DNA of 55,888 nt, taken from the NCBI GenBank assembly GCA_030037815.1, contig JASHPZ010000011.1, positions 1-55,888 of the forward strand. The letters are read 5' to 3'. Position numbers and translations under genes: made by a program. The stretch comes from Thermoplasmata archaeon. Lineage in GTDB: Archaea > Thermoplasmatota > Thermoplasmata > Lutacidiplasmatales > UBA184. Position 1 is the first letter of the stretch, and each line of letters begins with the position of its first letter. Of this stretch, positions 42,623 through 51,634 are shown one piece after another. The notes beneath the pieces are model-generated. The model saw only the letters and a list, made by a program, of their open reading frames with translations. It searched no databases and was not told the DNA's origin.

Positions 42623-43111
42623 ATGACGAACGAAATCGATAGCGCCGAGAGCCCGACGAGCCCCTGGAGCGACTTCGACCGCGCCTTCGCCGACCTGCAC
42701 GCCCGCCTGTTCGACGGCGGCGCGGGCCCGTTCTTCGGGTTCGCGCTCGCGTCCCCGGACGGCGGCGCGCCGACCGTCTACCGCGCCGCGCGGACCGACC
42801 TGCGCGACTCGGGACCCGCCTACCACCTCACCCTCGAGGTGCCCGGGATCCCGAAGGAGAAGCTCCAGGTCCGCGTCCGCGGCGCCTCGGTCGAGGTGCG
42901 CGGCGAGCAGGCGACCGCCGCCGAGTCGACACAGGAGAACTTCGTCCACCGCGAGCGGCGGTATTCGGGCTTCTACCGCGCGGTCGAGCTGCCCGAGCCC
43001 GTGGTCGCGAAGTCCGTGACCGCGAAGGTCGAGAACGGCCTCCTCGAGCTCGAGCTGCCGAAGGAGCACCCGACGCCCGAGGACGTCGAGGTCCAGGTCC
43101 CCGTCGCGTAG
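42623..43111 (+). CDS. Small heat shock protein (Hsp20/alpha-crystallin)
   Basis: ATP-independent holdase of 162 aa. The alpha-crystallin domain spans about residues 55-150: LTLEVPGIPKEKLQVRVRG, VHRERRYSGFYRAVELPEPV, then VENGLLELELPK, the beta8-beta9 signature. The C-terminal IxI-like anchor is VQVPV. The N-terminal arm is acidic and Gly/Phe-rich. Its promoter carries a candidate operator. Confidence 0.92.
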   Translation: MTNEIDSAESPTSPWSDFDRAFADLHARLFDGGAGPFFGFALASPDGGAPTVYRAARTDLRDSGPAYHLTLEVPGIPKEKLQVRVRGASVEVRGEQATAAESTQENFVHRERRYSGFYRAVELPEPVVAKSVTAKVENGLLELELPKEHPTPEDVEVQVPVA

Positions 43112-43160
43112 ACGGGAGGCCCGACCGGGCGGGCGCGCCCCCGCCCCGAACCCTTTCCTC

Positions 43161-43457
43161 CTAGCCGAACCCCGGGATCGCCTTCCCGTCCGGTTTCCCC
43201 GGACGCAACGGCGGCTTGCGGAGCTCCTTCGGGCATTCGACCAGGCGGACGAGCGGCGCCGACTGGACGATGTAGGCGGGGAGCCCGGTGTTGGGGTCGT
43301 TCCCCGCCCGGAGGATGTTCATGATCTCGAGCCGCACCTCGACCACCGAGCCGTCCTTCAGCTTCAGGCGCACGCGGCCGTCGCCCTCGACCGTCTGGTA
43401 GTCGACGATCTCGGCGTTGGCGAGGTCGGGCGGAGGTCCGCCCGCCGGATTCATCAT
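43161..43457 (-). CDS. Conserved-context small protein downstream of L11, function unknown
   Basis: 98 aa, beta-rich: IVDYQTVEGDGRVRLKLKDG and VVEVRLEIMNILRAGND, then Leu/Val strands and a Pro/Lys-rich tail. No known motif seen. ATG 43457 (or ATG 43454) overlaps the L11 stop by 4 nt, so it is translated with the ftsZ-secE-spt5-rpl11 operon and occupies the place where L1, L10 and L12 genes usually follow in archaea. A role tied to ribosomes or secretion is only a guess. Confidence 0.6.
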   Translation of the reverse strand: MMNPAGGPPPDLANAEIVDYQTVEGDGRVRLKLKDGSVVEVRLEIMNILRAGNDPNTGLPAYIVQSAPLVRLVECPKELRKPPLRPGKPDGKAIPGFG

Positions 43458-43921
43458 CGAGCGCCCCGGGCCGCGACGCGGGTCTTGAGCAGCGCGCGCG
43501 GGTCCTCGCCGGCGACCGTGATCCCGAGCGAGACGCAGGTGCCGATCACCTGGTTCATCTTCTCCTCGATCGTCCGGCCGTGGAGGTCCTCCCCCTTCGC
43601 CTCCGCGATCTTGCGCACGGCGTCCAGGGAGACGTCCCCGATCGGCTCGGTCTTCGGCTTCCCCGAGCCCTTCTCCTTCTTCGACTCCTTGAGGAGGAGC
43701 GCCGCCACCGGCGGCCGCCCGACCGCGAGCGTGAACGCCCGCGTGTTCGGGTCGACCCGGATGACGACCGGGACGCGCATCCCGGCGAACTGCTTCGTCT
43801 CCTCGTTGATCTTCTGGACGACCTGGCCGACGTTGACGCCGAGCGGACCGAGCGCCGACCCGAGGGTCGCGCCGGCGGCCGCCTTGCCGCCCTCGACCAG
43901 GATGCTCACCTCAACTGCCAC
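43454..43921 (-). CDS. rpl11: 50S ribosomal protein L11
   Basis: Binds the GTPase-centre region of 23S rRNA, 155 aa. Seen: VEGGKAAAGATLGSALGPLGVN, QVVQKINEET, VVIRVDPNTRAFTLAVGRPP and the C-terminal rRNA-binding part IAEAKGEDLHGRTIEEKMNQ with GTCVSLGITV. GTG 43921 overlaps the spt5 stop by 11 nt and has GGAGGCGGG upstream as Shine-Dalgarno. Confidence 0.95.
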   Translation of the reverse strand: MAVEVSILVEGGKAAAGATLGSALGPLGVNVGQVVQKINEETKQFAGMRVPVVIRVDPNTRAFTLAVGRPPVAALLLKESKKEKGSGKPKTEPIGDVSLDAVRKIAEAKGEDLHGRTIEEKMNQVIGTCVSLGITVAGEDPRALLKTRVAARGAR

Positions 43922-44894
43922 CCTTCCCGCCTCCCTTCTCCAGCATGCGAACGTGGTCGCCGCGCACCGTCACCGGGATCGGGACGACCGCCTCGATCAG
44001 TTCGACCGTGATCTCTTCCTTCGCCTGGTCGATCTTCTTCACGCGGGCCTTCTCGCCCTTGAACGGCCCCGAGATCAGTTCGACGATCGCGCCCTCGACG
44101 AACCCTTCGACCGTGATCTTCGGGACGAGGAGCGGCTCGACCTCCTTCAAGGTCGTCTCCCCCTCGACGAGGCCGCGGGCCTTGCGGATGCCCTTCAGCA
44201 TCTCGCGGACCCCCTCGAAGCTCATCCCCTCCGCGAAGACGTAGCCGCGGATGACCGACGGGACGAGCATCGCGAAGACGACGTCCGGTTTCTCCTCCGC
44301 GCGGGCGAGCAGCGTGTCGGCGACCTCCCGCTCGTAGCCCCGGGACGTCTTGATCGCGAGGACGGCCTGGCGGGCGACGCAGCCGAGCGTCAGCTTGCTC
44401 GGCGAGCCGCCCTCCGGCCCGGAGGCGGCGATGCGGACCTCGACCTTGTCGCCGTACCGGACGCCGACGGGCGCCGTGATCTCGAACGAGAGCGGGACGC
44501 CGACGTTCGGTTGGACCGCGACCTTCACCGACTCCTTGCGCGGGAACAGCTCGACCGCGGTGCGCTTCCCCGGGGGCGTCCAGCGGACGGGCCACTCGGC
44601 GCCCTCGCCCGGATAGGTCGAGGTGTAGCCGATCTCGATCGTGAGGGCGGCGTCGCCGGCGGCCGCGGAGCGGCTCGTCAGGACCGCCGAGAGGGTGGTG
44701 ACGGTCCCCGCCGTCACCGGGCGGAGCGTATCGTCGGCCGCCTTGAGCGAGAGGAGGGTCGGCGCCTCGGGCTTCGGCGGGGCCGGGGCCGCCGCGGCCG
44801 CCGGTGCGGGGGCGCTCGCCGCGCTCTCCGTCTTCTTCGGGGGCGGCGGCGTCGGCGCGCCCGACAGCAGCCCGATCCCTTCGTCGTCCGGCAT
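43911..44894 (-). CDS. spt5: Transcription elongation factor Spt5 (NusG) with N-terminal extra domain
   Basis: 327 aa. The C-terminal 150 residues are a normal archaeal Spt5: NGN domain (AIKTSRGYEREVADTLLARA, MLVPSVIRGYVFAEG) and KOW domain (EGAIVELISGPFKGEKARVKKI). Before it there is an Ala/Pro linker and an Ig-like beta-sandwich of about 120 residues (TLLSLKAADDTLRPVTAGTV, YGDKVEVRIAA). Most archaeal Spt5 proteins are about 150 aa. ATG 44894 has the Shine-Dalgarno GGAGG 9 nt upstream and follows secE by 11 nt. It clamps RNA polymerase together with Spt4, which is not here. Confidence 0.9.
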   Translation of the reverse strand: MPDDEGIGLLSGAPTPPPPKKTESAASAPAPAAAAAPAPPKPEAPTLLSLKAADDTLRPVTAGTVTTLSAVLTSRSAAAGDAALTIEIGYTSTYPGEGAEWPVRWTPPGKRTAVELFPRKESVKVAVQPNVGVPLSFEITAPVGVRYGDKVEVRIAASGPEGGSPSKLTLGCVARQAVLAIKTSRGYEREVADTLLARAEEKPDVVFAMLVPSVIRGYVFAEGMSFEGVREMLKGIRKARGLVEGETTLKEVEPLLVPKITVEGFVEGAIVELISGPFKGEKARVKKIDQAKEEITVELIEAVVPIPVTVRGDHVRMLEKGGGKGGS

Positions 44895-44905
44895 CCGGTC
44901 GCCTC

Positions 44906-45151
44906 CTACAGCCCCGACAGGTAGTTCGCCCAGAGCCACGGGCCGGCCTGCGTGAAGAAGATGTAGATCGCGAACCCGGTCATCCCGATCAGGATCGCGC
45001 CGAGCCAGGTGACCCCGAGGACCTTCACGTACTCCTCGGAGGTCGGACGGCGGGCCATCCGGAGGATGCGGCCGTACTTGCCGTGGCCGATGGTGCGCAG
45101 CCGTCCGTCGACGGTGTCTTGCACCCGCTTCGCGCGGTCGAGGAACGCCAT
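44906..45151 (-). CDS. secE: Preprotein translocase subunit SecE (Sec61 gamma)
   Basis: 81 aa: an amphipathic N-terminal part (LRMARRPTSEEYVKVLGVTW) and one TM helix (GAILIGMTGFAIYIFFTQ), the shape of archaeal SecE. Stabilises the SecY channel. ATG 45151 is preferred over GTG 45163 because GGTGG lies about 9 nt before it. Between ftsZ and spt5, the common archaeal order. Confidence 0.9.
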   Translation of the reverse strand: MAFLDRAKRVQDTVDGRLRTIGHGKYGRILRMARRPTSEEYVKVLGVTWLGAILIGMTGFAIYIFFTQAGPWLWANYLSGL

Positions 45152-45163
45152 GGGGTAACCCAC

Positions 45164-46285
45164 CTAGTGCACCACGTCGAGCTCGGCGCCGGCCTTGCGG
45201 GCCGACGCGGCGCCGGACGGAGCGCCCCCGAAAATCTGCGGGGATTTAACTCCGGTCACCACGAGCATCACGCGGATCGTGCTCTGCATCGTCGGATCGA
45301 CCGCCGCACCCCAGATAATCCGGGCGGTCGGGCTGATCGCCTTCTGGACGACCTCGCTCGCCTTCTGGGCCTCGCTGACGGTCATGTCCGGGCCGCCGGT
45401 GACGTTGATCAGCGCGCCGGTCGCGCCCGCGATGTCGACGTGGAGGAGCGGGGAGTTGATCGCCTCGAGGACGGCGTCCTCGGCGCGGTTCTCGCTCTCC
45501 GATTCCCCGATGCCGATCAGCGCGACCCCGCCGCCCTTCATGATCGTGCGCAGGTCGTTGAAGTCGAGGTTGACGAGGCCGGGGCGCGTGATGATCTCCG
45601 TGATCCCGCGGATCGCGCGGGCGAGGACCGAGTCCGCGACCTTGAAGGCGGTCTGGATCGGGAGGCGCGGGACGAGCTCGAGGAGACGGTCGTTCGGGAT
45701 CGTGATGACCGTGTCGATGGTCGAGCGGAGCCGCTCGAGACCCCACATCGCGTTCTCCTGGCGGACGAGGCCCTCCGACGCGAACGGGAGGGTGCAGACC
45801 GCGATCGTGAGCGGGTTGCCGCCGTTCGCGTCCTTCGCGCACTGCGCGACCACCGGCGCGGAGCCGGTGCCGGTCCCGCCGCCGAGGCCGCACGTGACGA
45901 ACACCATGTCCGAGTTCTGGAGGCTCTTCTTGAGCTCGTCCTCGGCTTCGCGCGCCGCCTGCTCGCCGACCTGCGGGAGCGCGCCCGCGCCGAGGCCGCG
46001 GGTGAGGCGCCGCCCGAGGAGGATCTTGCGGGGCGCGTGGATCGCGAGGAGGTGCTGGGCGTCCGTGTTGCACGCGACCATCTCCGCGCCCGAGAGGCCC
46101 TCCTCGGCGAGTCGGTTGATGGTGTTGCAGCCGCCGCCGCCGCAGCCGACGACCTTGATGTTCGTCTTGAGGGAGGCGAGGACCGCTTCGAGTTCCGCGT
46201 CGTCCGACGTCGGAGGGGGCGCTTCGGCCGAGCGCTTCGGCTCTCCGGGCAGGTGCGCGAGGATATCCTGGGCGAGCGGTCGCAT
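45164..46285 (-). CDS. ftsZ: Cell division protein FtsZ
   Basis: Tubulin-like GTPase forming the division ring, 373 aa. Seen: [15 protein letters not shown] at about 45-59, the GTP signature [12 protein letters not shown] at 133-144, and the T7 loop NLDFNDL with Asp241 and Asp244. There is a 35-residue disordered N-terminal arm and a short C-terminal tail (AGAELDVVH). ATG 46285 follows GGAG by about 9 nt; the TATA box at 46321-46330 gives a leader of about 15 nt. First gene of ftsZ-secE-spt5-rpl11. Confidence 0.95.
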   Translation of the reverse strand: MRPLAQDILAHLPGEPKRSAEAPPPTSDDAELEAVLASLKTNIKVVGCGGGGCNTINRLAEEGLSGAEMVACNTDAQHLLAIHAPRKILLGRRLTRGLGAGALPQVGEQAAREAEDELKKSLQNSDMVFVTCGLGGGTGTGSAPVVAQCAKDANGGNPLTIAVCTLPFASEGLVRQENAMWGLERLRSTIDTVITIPNDRLLELVPRLPIQTAFKVADSVLARAIRGITEIITRPGLVNLDFNDLRTIMKGGGVALIGIGESESENRAEDAVLEAINSPLLHVDIAGATGALINVTGGPDMTVSEAQKASEVVQKAISPTARIIWGAAVDPTMQSTIRVMLVVTGVKSPQIFGGAPSGAASARKAGAELDVVH

Positions 46286-46318
46286 CACGCGAGTTCTCCG
46301 GTCCGGCGGAGCAGCGAG

Positions 46319-46331
46319 CCTATTATAAAGC
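46319..46331. promoter_or_regulatory. Bidirectional TATA element between ftsZ and the mptE-like gene
   Basis: CCTATTATAAAGC is A/T-rich on both strands. It is about 40 nt from the ftsZ start (46285) and about 31 nt from ATG 46357. No other box lies in the 71-nt gap. Confidence 0.55.
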
Positions 46332-46356
46332 GTACCGCCGACCGGACGGGGGCGCG

Positions 46357-47100
46357 ATGGAGTACGGGCGCTGGGCCGCGCGGTACGACCAGATCCGGGG
46401 CGAGTTCGGGTTCCCGTTCGACGCGGAGGTCGCCGCCGCGGACCGGCTCGAGTCCCTGCTCCCCGACGCGGCACGCGCGCTCCCCCTCGATCGGGTCCGG
46501 TCGCGGCTCGCCGGCCATCCGGTCGTGATCGTCGGCTCCGCGCCGGGCGCAGGCCCTCCGCCCGTCTGGCGCTGGTCGACGACCGGGCCCGTCCCGGCGA
46601 TCGTCGCCGCCGACGGCGCGACGGTCGACTGCCTTCGCGCCGGGCTCGTCCCCGCGGTCATCGTCACGGACCTGGACGGTCCGGTCGAGAGCGAGGTGAC
46701 GGCCAACCGGCGCGGGAGCCTCGTGGTCGTCCACGCGCACGGGGACAACCGGCCCGCGCTCGACACGTGGGTGCCCGAGTTCCCCGGGGAGCTCGCGGGT
46801 TCGTGGGCCGGACCGCCCCGCCCGGCGCTCCTCAACGTCGGCGGGTTCACGGACGGCGACCGGGCTGCCTACCTCGCCGAGGCGTCGGGCGTCCCCGAGA
46901 TCCGGCTCTGGGGGTTCGACTTCGACCGGACCGAGGAGAGCGACCCGGCGCGACGCGCGCGCAAGCTCGCGAAGCTTGCCTGGGCCCGTCGACTGCTCGC
47001 GGAGCTCGACCGGGACGGGTCGGCGCCGCTCCTCCTCTGGCGTCGGGACGGCTCGACCGTCCCCTATCCGGACGGCAGGAACGCGACGTCCACGAGGTAG
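46357..47100 (+). CDS. mptE: MptE-like 6-hydroxymethyl-7,8-dihydropterin pyrophosphokinase (DUF115)
   Basis: 247 aa. Archaeal replacement for FolK in pterin (folate or methanopterin type) synthesis. Seen: [58 protein letters not shown] and the final [11 protein letters not shown] with the Lys-rich helix [13 protein letters not shown], all in MptE order. The last residues overlap the opposing membrane-protein gene by 37 nt. Confidence 0.85.
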   Translation: MEYGRWAARYDQIRGEFGFPFDAEVAAADRLESLLPDAARALPLDRVRSRLAGHPVVIVGSAPGAGPPPVWRWSTTGPVPAIVAADGATVDCLRAGLVPAVIVTDLDGPVESEVTANRRGSLVVVHAHGDNRPALDTWVPEFPGELAGSWAGPPRPALLNVGGFTDGDRAAYLAEASGVPEIRLWGFDFDRTEESDPARRARKLAKLAWARRLLAELDRDGSAPLLLWRRDGSTVPYPDGRNATSTR

Positions 47101-48902
47101 ACGACGTTCGGCCCATTCTCGTAGAGGACGACGAACGGGAGGGTGCCGAACCAGGCGACCGCCGCGGAGGAGAGCGGCGCGGCGAGCGCGGACGGGTCGA
47201 GGGCGACGCCCGTGTACATCACCGCGTCGACCGCCACGAGGTCGATCGGGTGCGGGTCCGCCGGGTTCGGGGCGCCGACCGACCGCAACTCGCCGACCAC
47301 CGCCGGCCAGTCCGCGTTCGTCCCCGTGAACAGGTAGGTGGTCGTCACCCAGGTCGCGGGGTTGCCGTCGAACCCGAACACCATCGACGAGAGCCGGTGG
47401 TCGGAGGCGACCACCCACGTCGGCGGCGCGGCGAGGCCGACCCACATCCAGAGCGCCGCGTCGGCGGGCGTGAGTCCCTCCTGGAACCCGCCGAAGTCCG
47501 CGGGCGGCGGGTAGACGATCGCGGCGTTGGCGGCGAGGAGGACCGTGACGCCCACGCAGGCGGCGACAAACGCGCGCCGGCCCCCGCGGTCCCCGGCCGC
47601 GACCACGAGCCGCGCGATCCCGACCGCGACCAGGAGCCCGATCGGCAGGAACAGATACTCGACGTGCCGCGAGGGGGCGAGGGTGGAGGAGAACGCGACC
47701 AGCGTCCCGCCGGGCCGGGTCGCGTCCCCGACCGCTCCGAGCAGGAGGAGGACGCCGGCCGACAGGCCGAGCGCGCCGGTCCACGTGAGCCCGAACAGTC
47801 CGAGCCGCGCCGTGGTCGGGGCCCGCCGGCTCCCCGCGGCGAACACGCCGAGCAGGAGCACCGGCGCGAACCAGGCGATCGCCCCGAACGTGGTCGTCTG
47901 GGTCGTGCCCGGGAGCGGCACGAGGGTGACGACCGCGACCGCCGCGAACACGACGACCGCGATCGCGACCGCGTCGCGCAACACGCTCCGGTCGGACGGC
48001 AGCCGGACCCATCCCGAGTGTGGGCGCGCGCGCCGCCGGCGGAGGTAGACGAGCCCCGCGGCCGCGGCGACGCCGAGGAGTCCCGCAGCCTCGAACGCCG
48101 CGAACCCGACGGCGCTCGACTCCCCGAAGCCCGGCAGGAGGACCTTCGCGACGAACGCGGTCGTCCCGTAGAACCAGTAGACGAACGTGAGCGTGACGAA
48201 CCCCCCGAGGAACGCGAACTCCCGGGTCGGGAAGCGACGGCTCCAGAGCCCGGGACGCCAGAGTTCGAGCAGGACGATCCCGCCGAGGGCGCTGACCGCG
48301 AAGAAGTACGACGAGAGGTGGTGGGTGACGACCAGGGCCGCCGCCGTGAGCGAGAGCGGAAGGAACCACCGCACGTCCCGCCGGCTCTCGACCAGCATCC
48401 AGAGACACCCGACGACCAGGAAATCTCCGAGCGCGAGCGGCGCGGGGTGCGCGATCGAGAACAGCCGCGGCATCGCCAGCGACCCCACCGCCGCGGCGAG
48501 GAGCGCGACCGTGTCGTGGGGGTAGAGCCGTCGGAACAGGAGGAAGAGCGGCAGCACCGAGAGGACGGCGACGACCGGCACGATGACCGTGAGCGCCGAG
48601 AAGACGTCCAGGTGGAGCGCCCCCGCGCCCGCGCCGGCGAGCAGGAAGATCCCGGGGAAGTCCGGGTACGCGGTCCCCCACCCGGTGTACGCCGCGCCGT
48701 GGGGCACCGTCCCCGTCGCGACCAGGTCCGCAGTCAGCCGGTAGTACTCGCCCGAGTCGGAGCCGAACAGCGCGAACGACGCGTACGGTTCGAGCGCGAG
48801 GAACACGAGGAGCGTCGCGAGGCCCGCGAGGAGCAGTACCGTCTCCGGGCGCATCGGCGGAACGACCGCGCTCGGCGGGGCCCGGGCGGGCTCGTCCGCC
48901 AT
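47064..48902 (-). CDS. Polytopic membrane protein, GT-C glycosyltransferase-like
   Basis: 612 aa with about 13 hydrophobic helices. The first extracytoplasmic loop holds GSDSGEYYRL, an acidic motif typical of GT-C lipid-sugar-dependent transferases, and THHLSSYFF follows a later helix. A C-terminal soluble part (about residues 475-600) contains VVASDHRLSSMVFGFDG. This fits an archaeal membrane glycosyltransferase using dolichol-linked sugars, but the donor and acceptor are unknown and an O-antigen-ligase-like role is possible. TTTAACGG (complement, 48928-48935) is about 29 nt before ATG 48902. Confidence 0.65.
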   Translation of the reverse strand: MADEPARAPPSAVVPPMRPETVLLLAGLATLLVFLALEPYASFALFGSDSGEYYRLTADLVATGTVPHGAAYTGWGTAYPDFPGIFLLAGAGAGALHLDVFSALTVIVPVVAVLSVLPLFLLFRRLYPHDTVALLAAAVGSLAMPRLFSIAHPAPLALGDFLVVGCLWMLVESRRDVRWFLPLSLTAAALVVTHHLSSYFFAVSALGGIVLLELWRPGLWSRRFPTREFAFLGGFVTLTFVYWFYGTTAFVAKVLLPGFGESSAVGFAAFEAAGLLGVAAAAGLVYLRRRRARPHSGWVRLPSDRSVLRDAVAIAVVVFAAVAVVTLVPLPGTTQTTTFGAIAWFAPVLLLGVFAAGSRRAPTTARLGLFGLTWTGALGLSAGVLLLLGAVGDATRPGGTLVAFSSTLAPSRHVEYLFLPIGLLVAVGIARLVVAAGDRGGRRAFVAACVGVTVLLAANAAIVYPPPADFGGFQEGLTPADAALWMWVGLAAPPTWVVASDHRLSSMVFGFDGNPATWVTTTYLFTGTNADWPAVVGELRSVGAPNPADPHPIDLVAVDAVMYTGVALDPSALAAPLSSAAVAWFGTLPFVVLYENGPNVVYLVDVAFLPSG

Positions 48903-49030
48903 CGAGGCGCGCAGACCCTCGACCGCCGTTAAAGGGTTGGTTCGGACCCGCCGGGGCCGATCCCCGCGCCGCGTACCGCAGTATCGATAAATAGAGGGGC
49001 AAGGTGCGGCCCCCGACTCCGAGGGGCTGC

Positions 49031-49438
49031 ATGGCGACTCGCCGTCAGAAAACCGTGCCGAAGAAGTCGCGTCCGGCCGCCGGAGGCGCGGCGCGGAAAG
49101 CGCCGGCGCGTCCCGCCCCGGCGGCGCCCAAAACGGCGCGTCCGTCCCCCAAGAAGCCCGTCCCGAAGCCCGCGAAACCGGCGGCCCGTCCGACCGGGAA
49201 GGCCCCCGCGAAGCCGGCGGGCAAGTCGTCGTCCGCCGCGAAGACCCCGGAACCTCCCCTCGAGGTCCCGCTCCCCGGTGGCCGGCGCCACGTCCTGTCG
49301 CTCTCGTTCGTCCGCGACGGCGACGAGTTCCTCGCGCGCCTCGAGACCGACTCGGGCCACATCACCGAGCTGAAGAACCGCTCGTTGGACCAGCTCCTGA
49401 CCCTGGTCGCGAGCGAACTCGAGGACCTGCTCGAGTAG
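49031..49438 (+). CDS. Small protein with a histone-H1-like Lys/Pro/Ala-rich tail
   Basis: 135 aa. Residues about 1-75 are highly basic and disordered, with repeated KKPVPKPAKPAARP-like words as in histone H1 tails. Residues 76-135 form a small acidic-ended domain (LPGGRRHVLSLSFVRDGDEF, LARLETDSGHITELKNRSLD, QLLTLVASELEDLLE) not recognised. Probably binds DNA or RNA through the tail (inference). GATAAATAG at about 48985-48993 is the likely TATA box; ATG 49031 is chosen. Confidence 0.6.
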   Translation: MATRRQKTVPKKSRPAAGGAARKAPARPAPAAPKTARPSPKKPVPKPAKPAARPTGKAPAKPAGKSSSAAKTPEPPLEVPLPGGRRHVLSLSFVRDGDEFLARLETDSGHITELKNRSLDQLLTLVASELEDLLE

Positions 49439-49458
49439 ACGGGTGATCCGGCGCCCCG

Positions 49459-49989
49459 CTACGGGGTCGGGACCAGGTCCGCCTCGACCAGGTACGTCCG
49501 CCGCACTCCGTTGGACGACAGTTCGAGCGACACCGCCGGCTCCGGAGCGATCGGGCTCGCCGGGAACCGTCGCACGACGCGCGCCGAGTAGCTCCCGTCG
49601 CGCGGGAACTCGCGCCGTCGGCCGAACCGTCCGACGACGACGGTCGCGTCCGGTCGGAGCTCCACCCGGCGCGGGGCGACGCCGACCGAGACGAGGAACC
49701 CGCCGGCCCCGATCGCGAGGGCTACCGCGCTGAACAGTAGGACGCCGCCGGCCGACCCGGAGCTGGTGCCCCCCGGGGTGGTGCGGTCGTAGAGGAGGAG
49801 GGTCGCGTAGAGCACGACCAGGACGCCCACGAACAGCAGGCCGACACGCAGGGCTCGCCGGGTTCCGCCGCGATTCTCGCGCACGTCGGGGGCGCCCGAC
49901 GGCGCCGGCGCAACGGCGCCCGGCCCCGCGACGCGGACCGCGCGGGTCCGCGCGGCGCGACCGATGCGGATCGGATGGGTGGCGGACAC
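49459..49989 (-). CDS. Two-TM membrane protein of unknown function
   Basis: 176 aa. Two hydrophobic helices (LRVGLLFVGVLVVLYATLLL and VLLFSAVALAIGAGGFLVSV) are followed by a beta-rich soluble tail (RRVELRPDATVVVGRFGRRR, VSLELSSNGVRRTYLVEADL) resembling a degenerate PH-like domain. GTG 49989 is chosen; the longer frame to 50196 would overlap the divergent yjbQ gene. TTAAAG (complement, near 50026-50031) may be its promoter. Confidence 0.6.
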   Translation of the reverse strand: MSATHPIRIGRAARTRAVRVAGPGAVAPAPSGAPDVRENRGGTRRALRVGLLFVGVLVVLYATLLLYDRTTPGGTSSGSAGGVLLFSAVALAIGAGGFLVSVGVAPRRVELRPDATVVVGRFGRRREFPRDGSYSARVVRRFPASPIAPEPAVSLELSSNGVRRTYLVEADLVPTP

Positions 49990-50083
49990 CGAGCGAGGTC
50001 CTTCGAGTACGGGGGGTTCCCCGTCCTTTAAGCCACCGCCGACCCACGGGCGGCCGAGGCCGACCCACACCGAGTACCTCACG

Positions 50084-50473
50084 ATGCGGACCGCCGAAGA
50101 ACGCGAGCTCGTCAACATCACCGACCGCGTCCGTTTCGCGGTGTGGGCGAGCGGGATCCGGGACGGGCGCGTGCTCGTCTCGTCGCCGCGCATCACGGCG
50201 GCGGTCTACGTCAACGACGAGGAATCCGGGCTCCTATCCAACCTCGCGGCGTGGGCGGAGCGGCTCGCCCCGCGGGGCGACTACGCCCACCCTCAGACGG
50301 GCGAGACGAACGGCGATCCGCACCTCAAGAACCTCCTCCGGGGCCACCCGGTCGTCCTGCCGGTGACGTCCGGCGACCTCGACCTCGGCCCGTGGGAACA
50401 GGTGGTCTACGGGGAGTTCGACGGGTGTCGTCCGAAGCGCGTCATCGTCAAGGTCGTCGGCGACGCCGCGTGA
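50084..50473 (+). CDS. YjbQ / UPF0047 family protein
   Basis: 129 aa. The family layout is clear: VNITDRVRFAVWASGIRDGRVLV, TAAVYVNDEES, GDYAHPQTGE, DPHLKNLLRG and the C-terminal LGPWEQVVYGEFDGCRPKRV. Some relatives show weak thiamine-phosphate synthase activity, which would fit the thiamine transport operon here. In the usual PHTTAA motif the His is Arg (SPRITAA), so activity may differ. ATG 50084 is taken; CCTTTAAGCC at about 50024-50033 may be its promoter. Confidence 0.8.
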   Translation: MRTAEERELVNITDRVRFAVWASGIRDGRVLVSSPRITAAVYVNDEESGLLSNLAAWAERLAPRGDYAHPQTGETNGDPHLKNLLRGHPVVLPVTSGDLDLGPWEQVVYGEFDGCRPKRVIVKVVGDAA

Positions 50474-50489
50474 ACGCGGGCGCCGCCCG

Positions 50490-51599
50490 TCACGCCTCGA
50501 GCGCGGGGTCGCCGCCGCCGCCCGCGGCCGCCGCGCCCTTCGGCAGCGGGGCGTCCAAGTCGACGAGCGGCACCTTGCGCGCGATCTCCGCGGCCATTGC
50601 CGAACAGGCGGACGGCGGCACGGGGCGGGTCGTGTACCCCGGCAGCGCGAGGTCGTACGTCACGACCTTCTTCTCGGCGATCGTCTCCCAGACCGCGCGG
50701 AAGATCCGGTTCGCCGCCTCGGTCTCGCCGACGTGGCGGAGCAGCATCTCGACGCAGAGAATCTCGGCCACGGGGTCTGCGCGGTCTTGCCCCGCGTACT
50801 TCGGCGCGGAGCCGTGGACGGGCTCGAACACCGCGAGCCCTTCCCCGTAGAGCGCGCCCGGGGCGACCCCGAGGCCGCCCGCGAGGCCGGCGCACAGGTC
50901 GGAGAGGATGTCGCCGAAGAGGTTCGTCGTCACGATGACGTCGTACTCTTCGGGCTTCTTCGCGAGCTGCATGCACATGTTGTCGATCAGCCGCTCGTCC
51001 GACGGGATGTCGGGGTACTTCGCCGACATCTCGCGGAAGGCGGTCTGGAACAGCCCGCCGGTCGTCTTCATGATGTTCGCCTTGTGGACCGCCGTGACCC
51101 GCCGGCGGTGCTCGCGCTTCGCGAGCTCGAACGCGAACTTGACGATGCGGTCGGAGGCCTTGCGCGTGATGATGTTGATCGTCTCGGCCGCGGAGTGGTC
51201 GCGGTCGACCCAGTGCTCGACGCCGGCGTACAATCCCTCGGTCGCCTCCCGGACGACGATCAGGTCGGTCTCGGGGAACCGCGTCCCCTCGCCCGCGATC
51301 GCGCGGGCGGGCCGGACCGACGCGTAGAGGTCGAGCTGCTGGCGGAGCGCGACGTTGACGGAGCGGAACCCGCTCCCGATCGGCGTCGTGATCGGGCCCT
51401 TCAGCGCGAGCTCGTTCTTGCGGATCGACGCGAGCACGTCGTCGGGCAGCGGGGTCCCGGACCGTTGGATCGCGACCTCGCCGGCCTCGACCACGTCCCA
51501 GTCGATCGCGACCCCCGTCGCGGCGGCGACCGTCCGCGCGGCGGTGGTCACCTCGGGGCCGATGCCGTCTCCCGGGATCAGGGTCACGCGGTAGCCCAT
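50490..51599 (-). CDS. icd: Isocitrate dehydrogenase (beta-decarboxylating family, NADP-type motif)
   Basis: 369 aa. Opening GDGIGPEV; the substrate motif [20 protein letters not shown] is that of isocitrate rather than isopropylmalate enzymes; [24 protein letters not shown], and the metal site [10 protein letters not shown]. The cofactor stretch [11 protein letters not shown] carries Lys-Tyr as in E. coli NADP-dependent Icd, so NADP+ is predicted. Homoisocitrate dehydrogenase is a less likely alternative. ATG 51599; CTTAAATCC (complement, 51632-51640) is the likely TATA box and overlaps the end of mscS. Together with acnA this covers citrate to 2-oxoglutarate. Confidence 0.88.
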   Translation of the reverse strand: MGYRVTLIPGDGIGPEVTTAARTVAAATGVAIDWDVVEAGEVAIQRSGTPLPDDVLASIRKNELALKGPITTPIGSGFRSVNVALRQQLDLYASVRPARAIAGEGTRFPETDLIVVREATEGLYAGVEHWVDRDHSAAETINIITRKASDRIVKFAFELAKREHRRRVTAVHKANIMKTTGGLFQTAFREMSAKYPDIPSDERLIDNMCMQLAKKPEEYDVIVTTNLFGDILSDLCAGLAGGLGVAPGALYGEGLAVFEPVHGSAPKYAGQDRADPVAEILCVEMLLRHVGETEAANRIFRAVWETIAEKKVVTYDLALPGYTTRPVPPSACSAMAAEIARKVPLVDLDAPLPKGAAAAGGGGDPALEA

Positions 51600-51634
51600 C
51601 GAGCGCCCCGAGGCGGCCCGAGCCGCGGTCGGAT

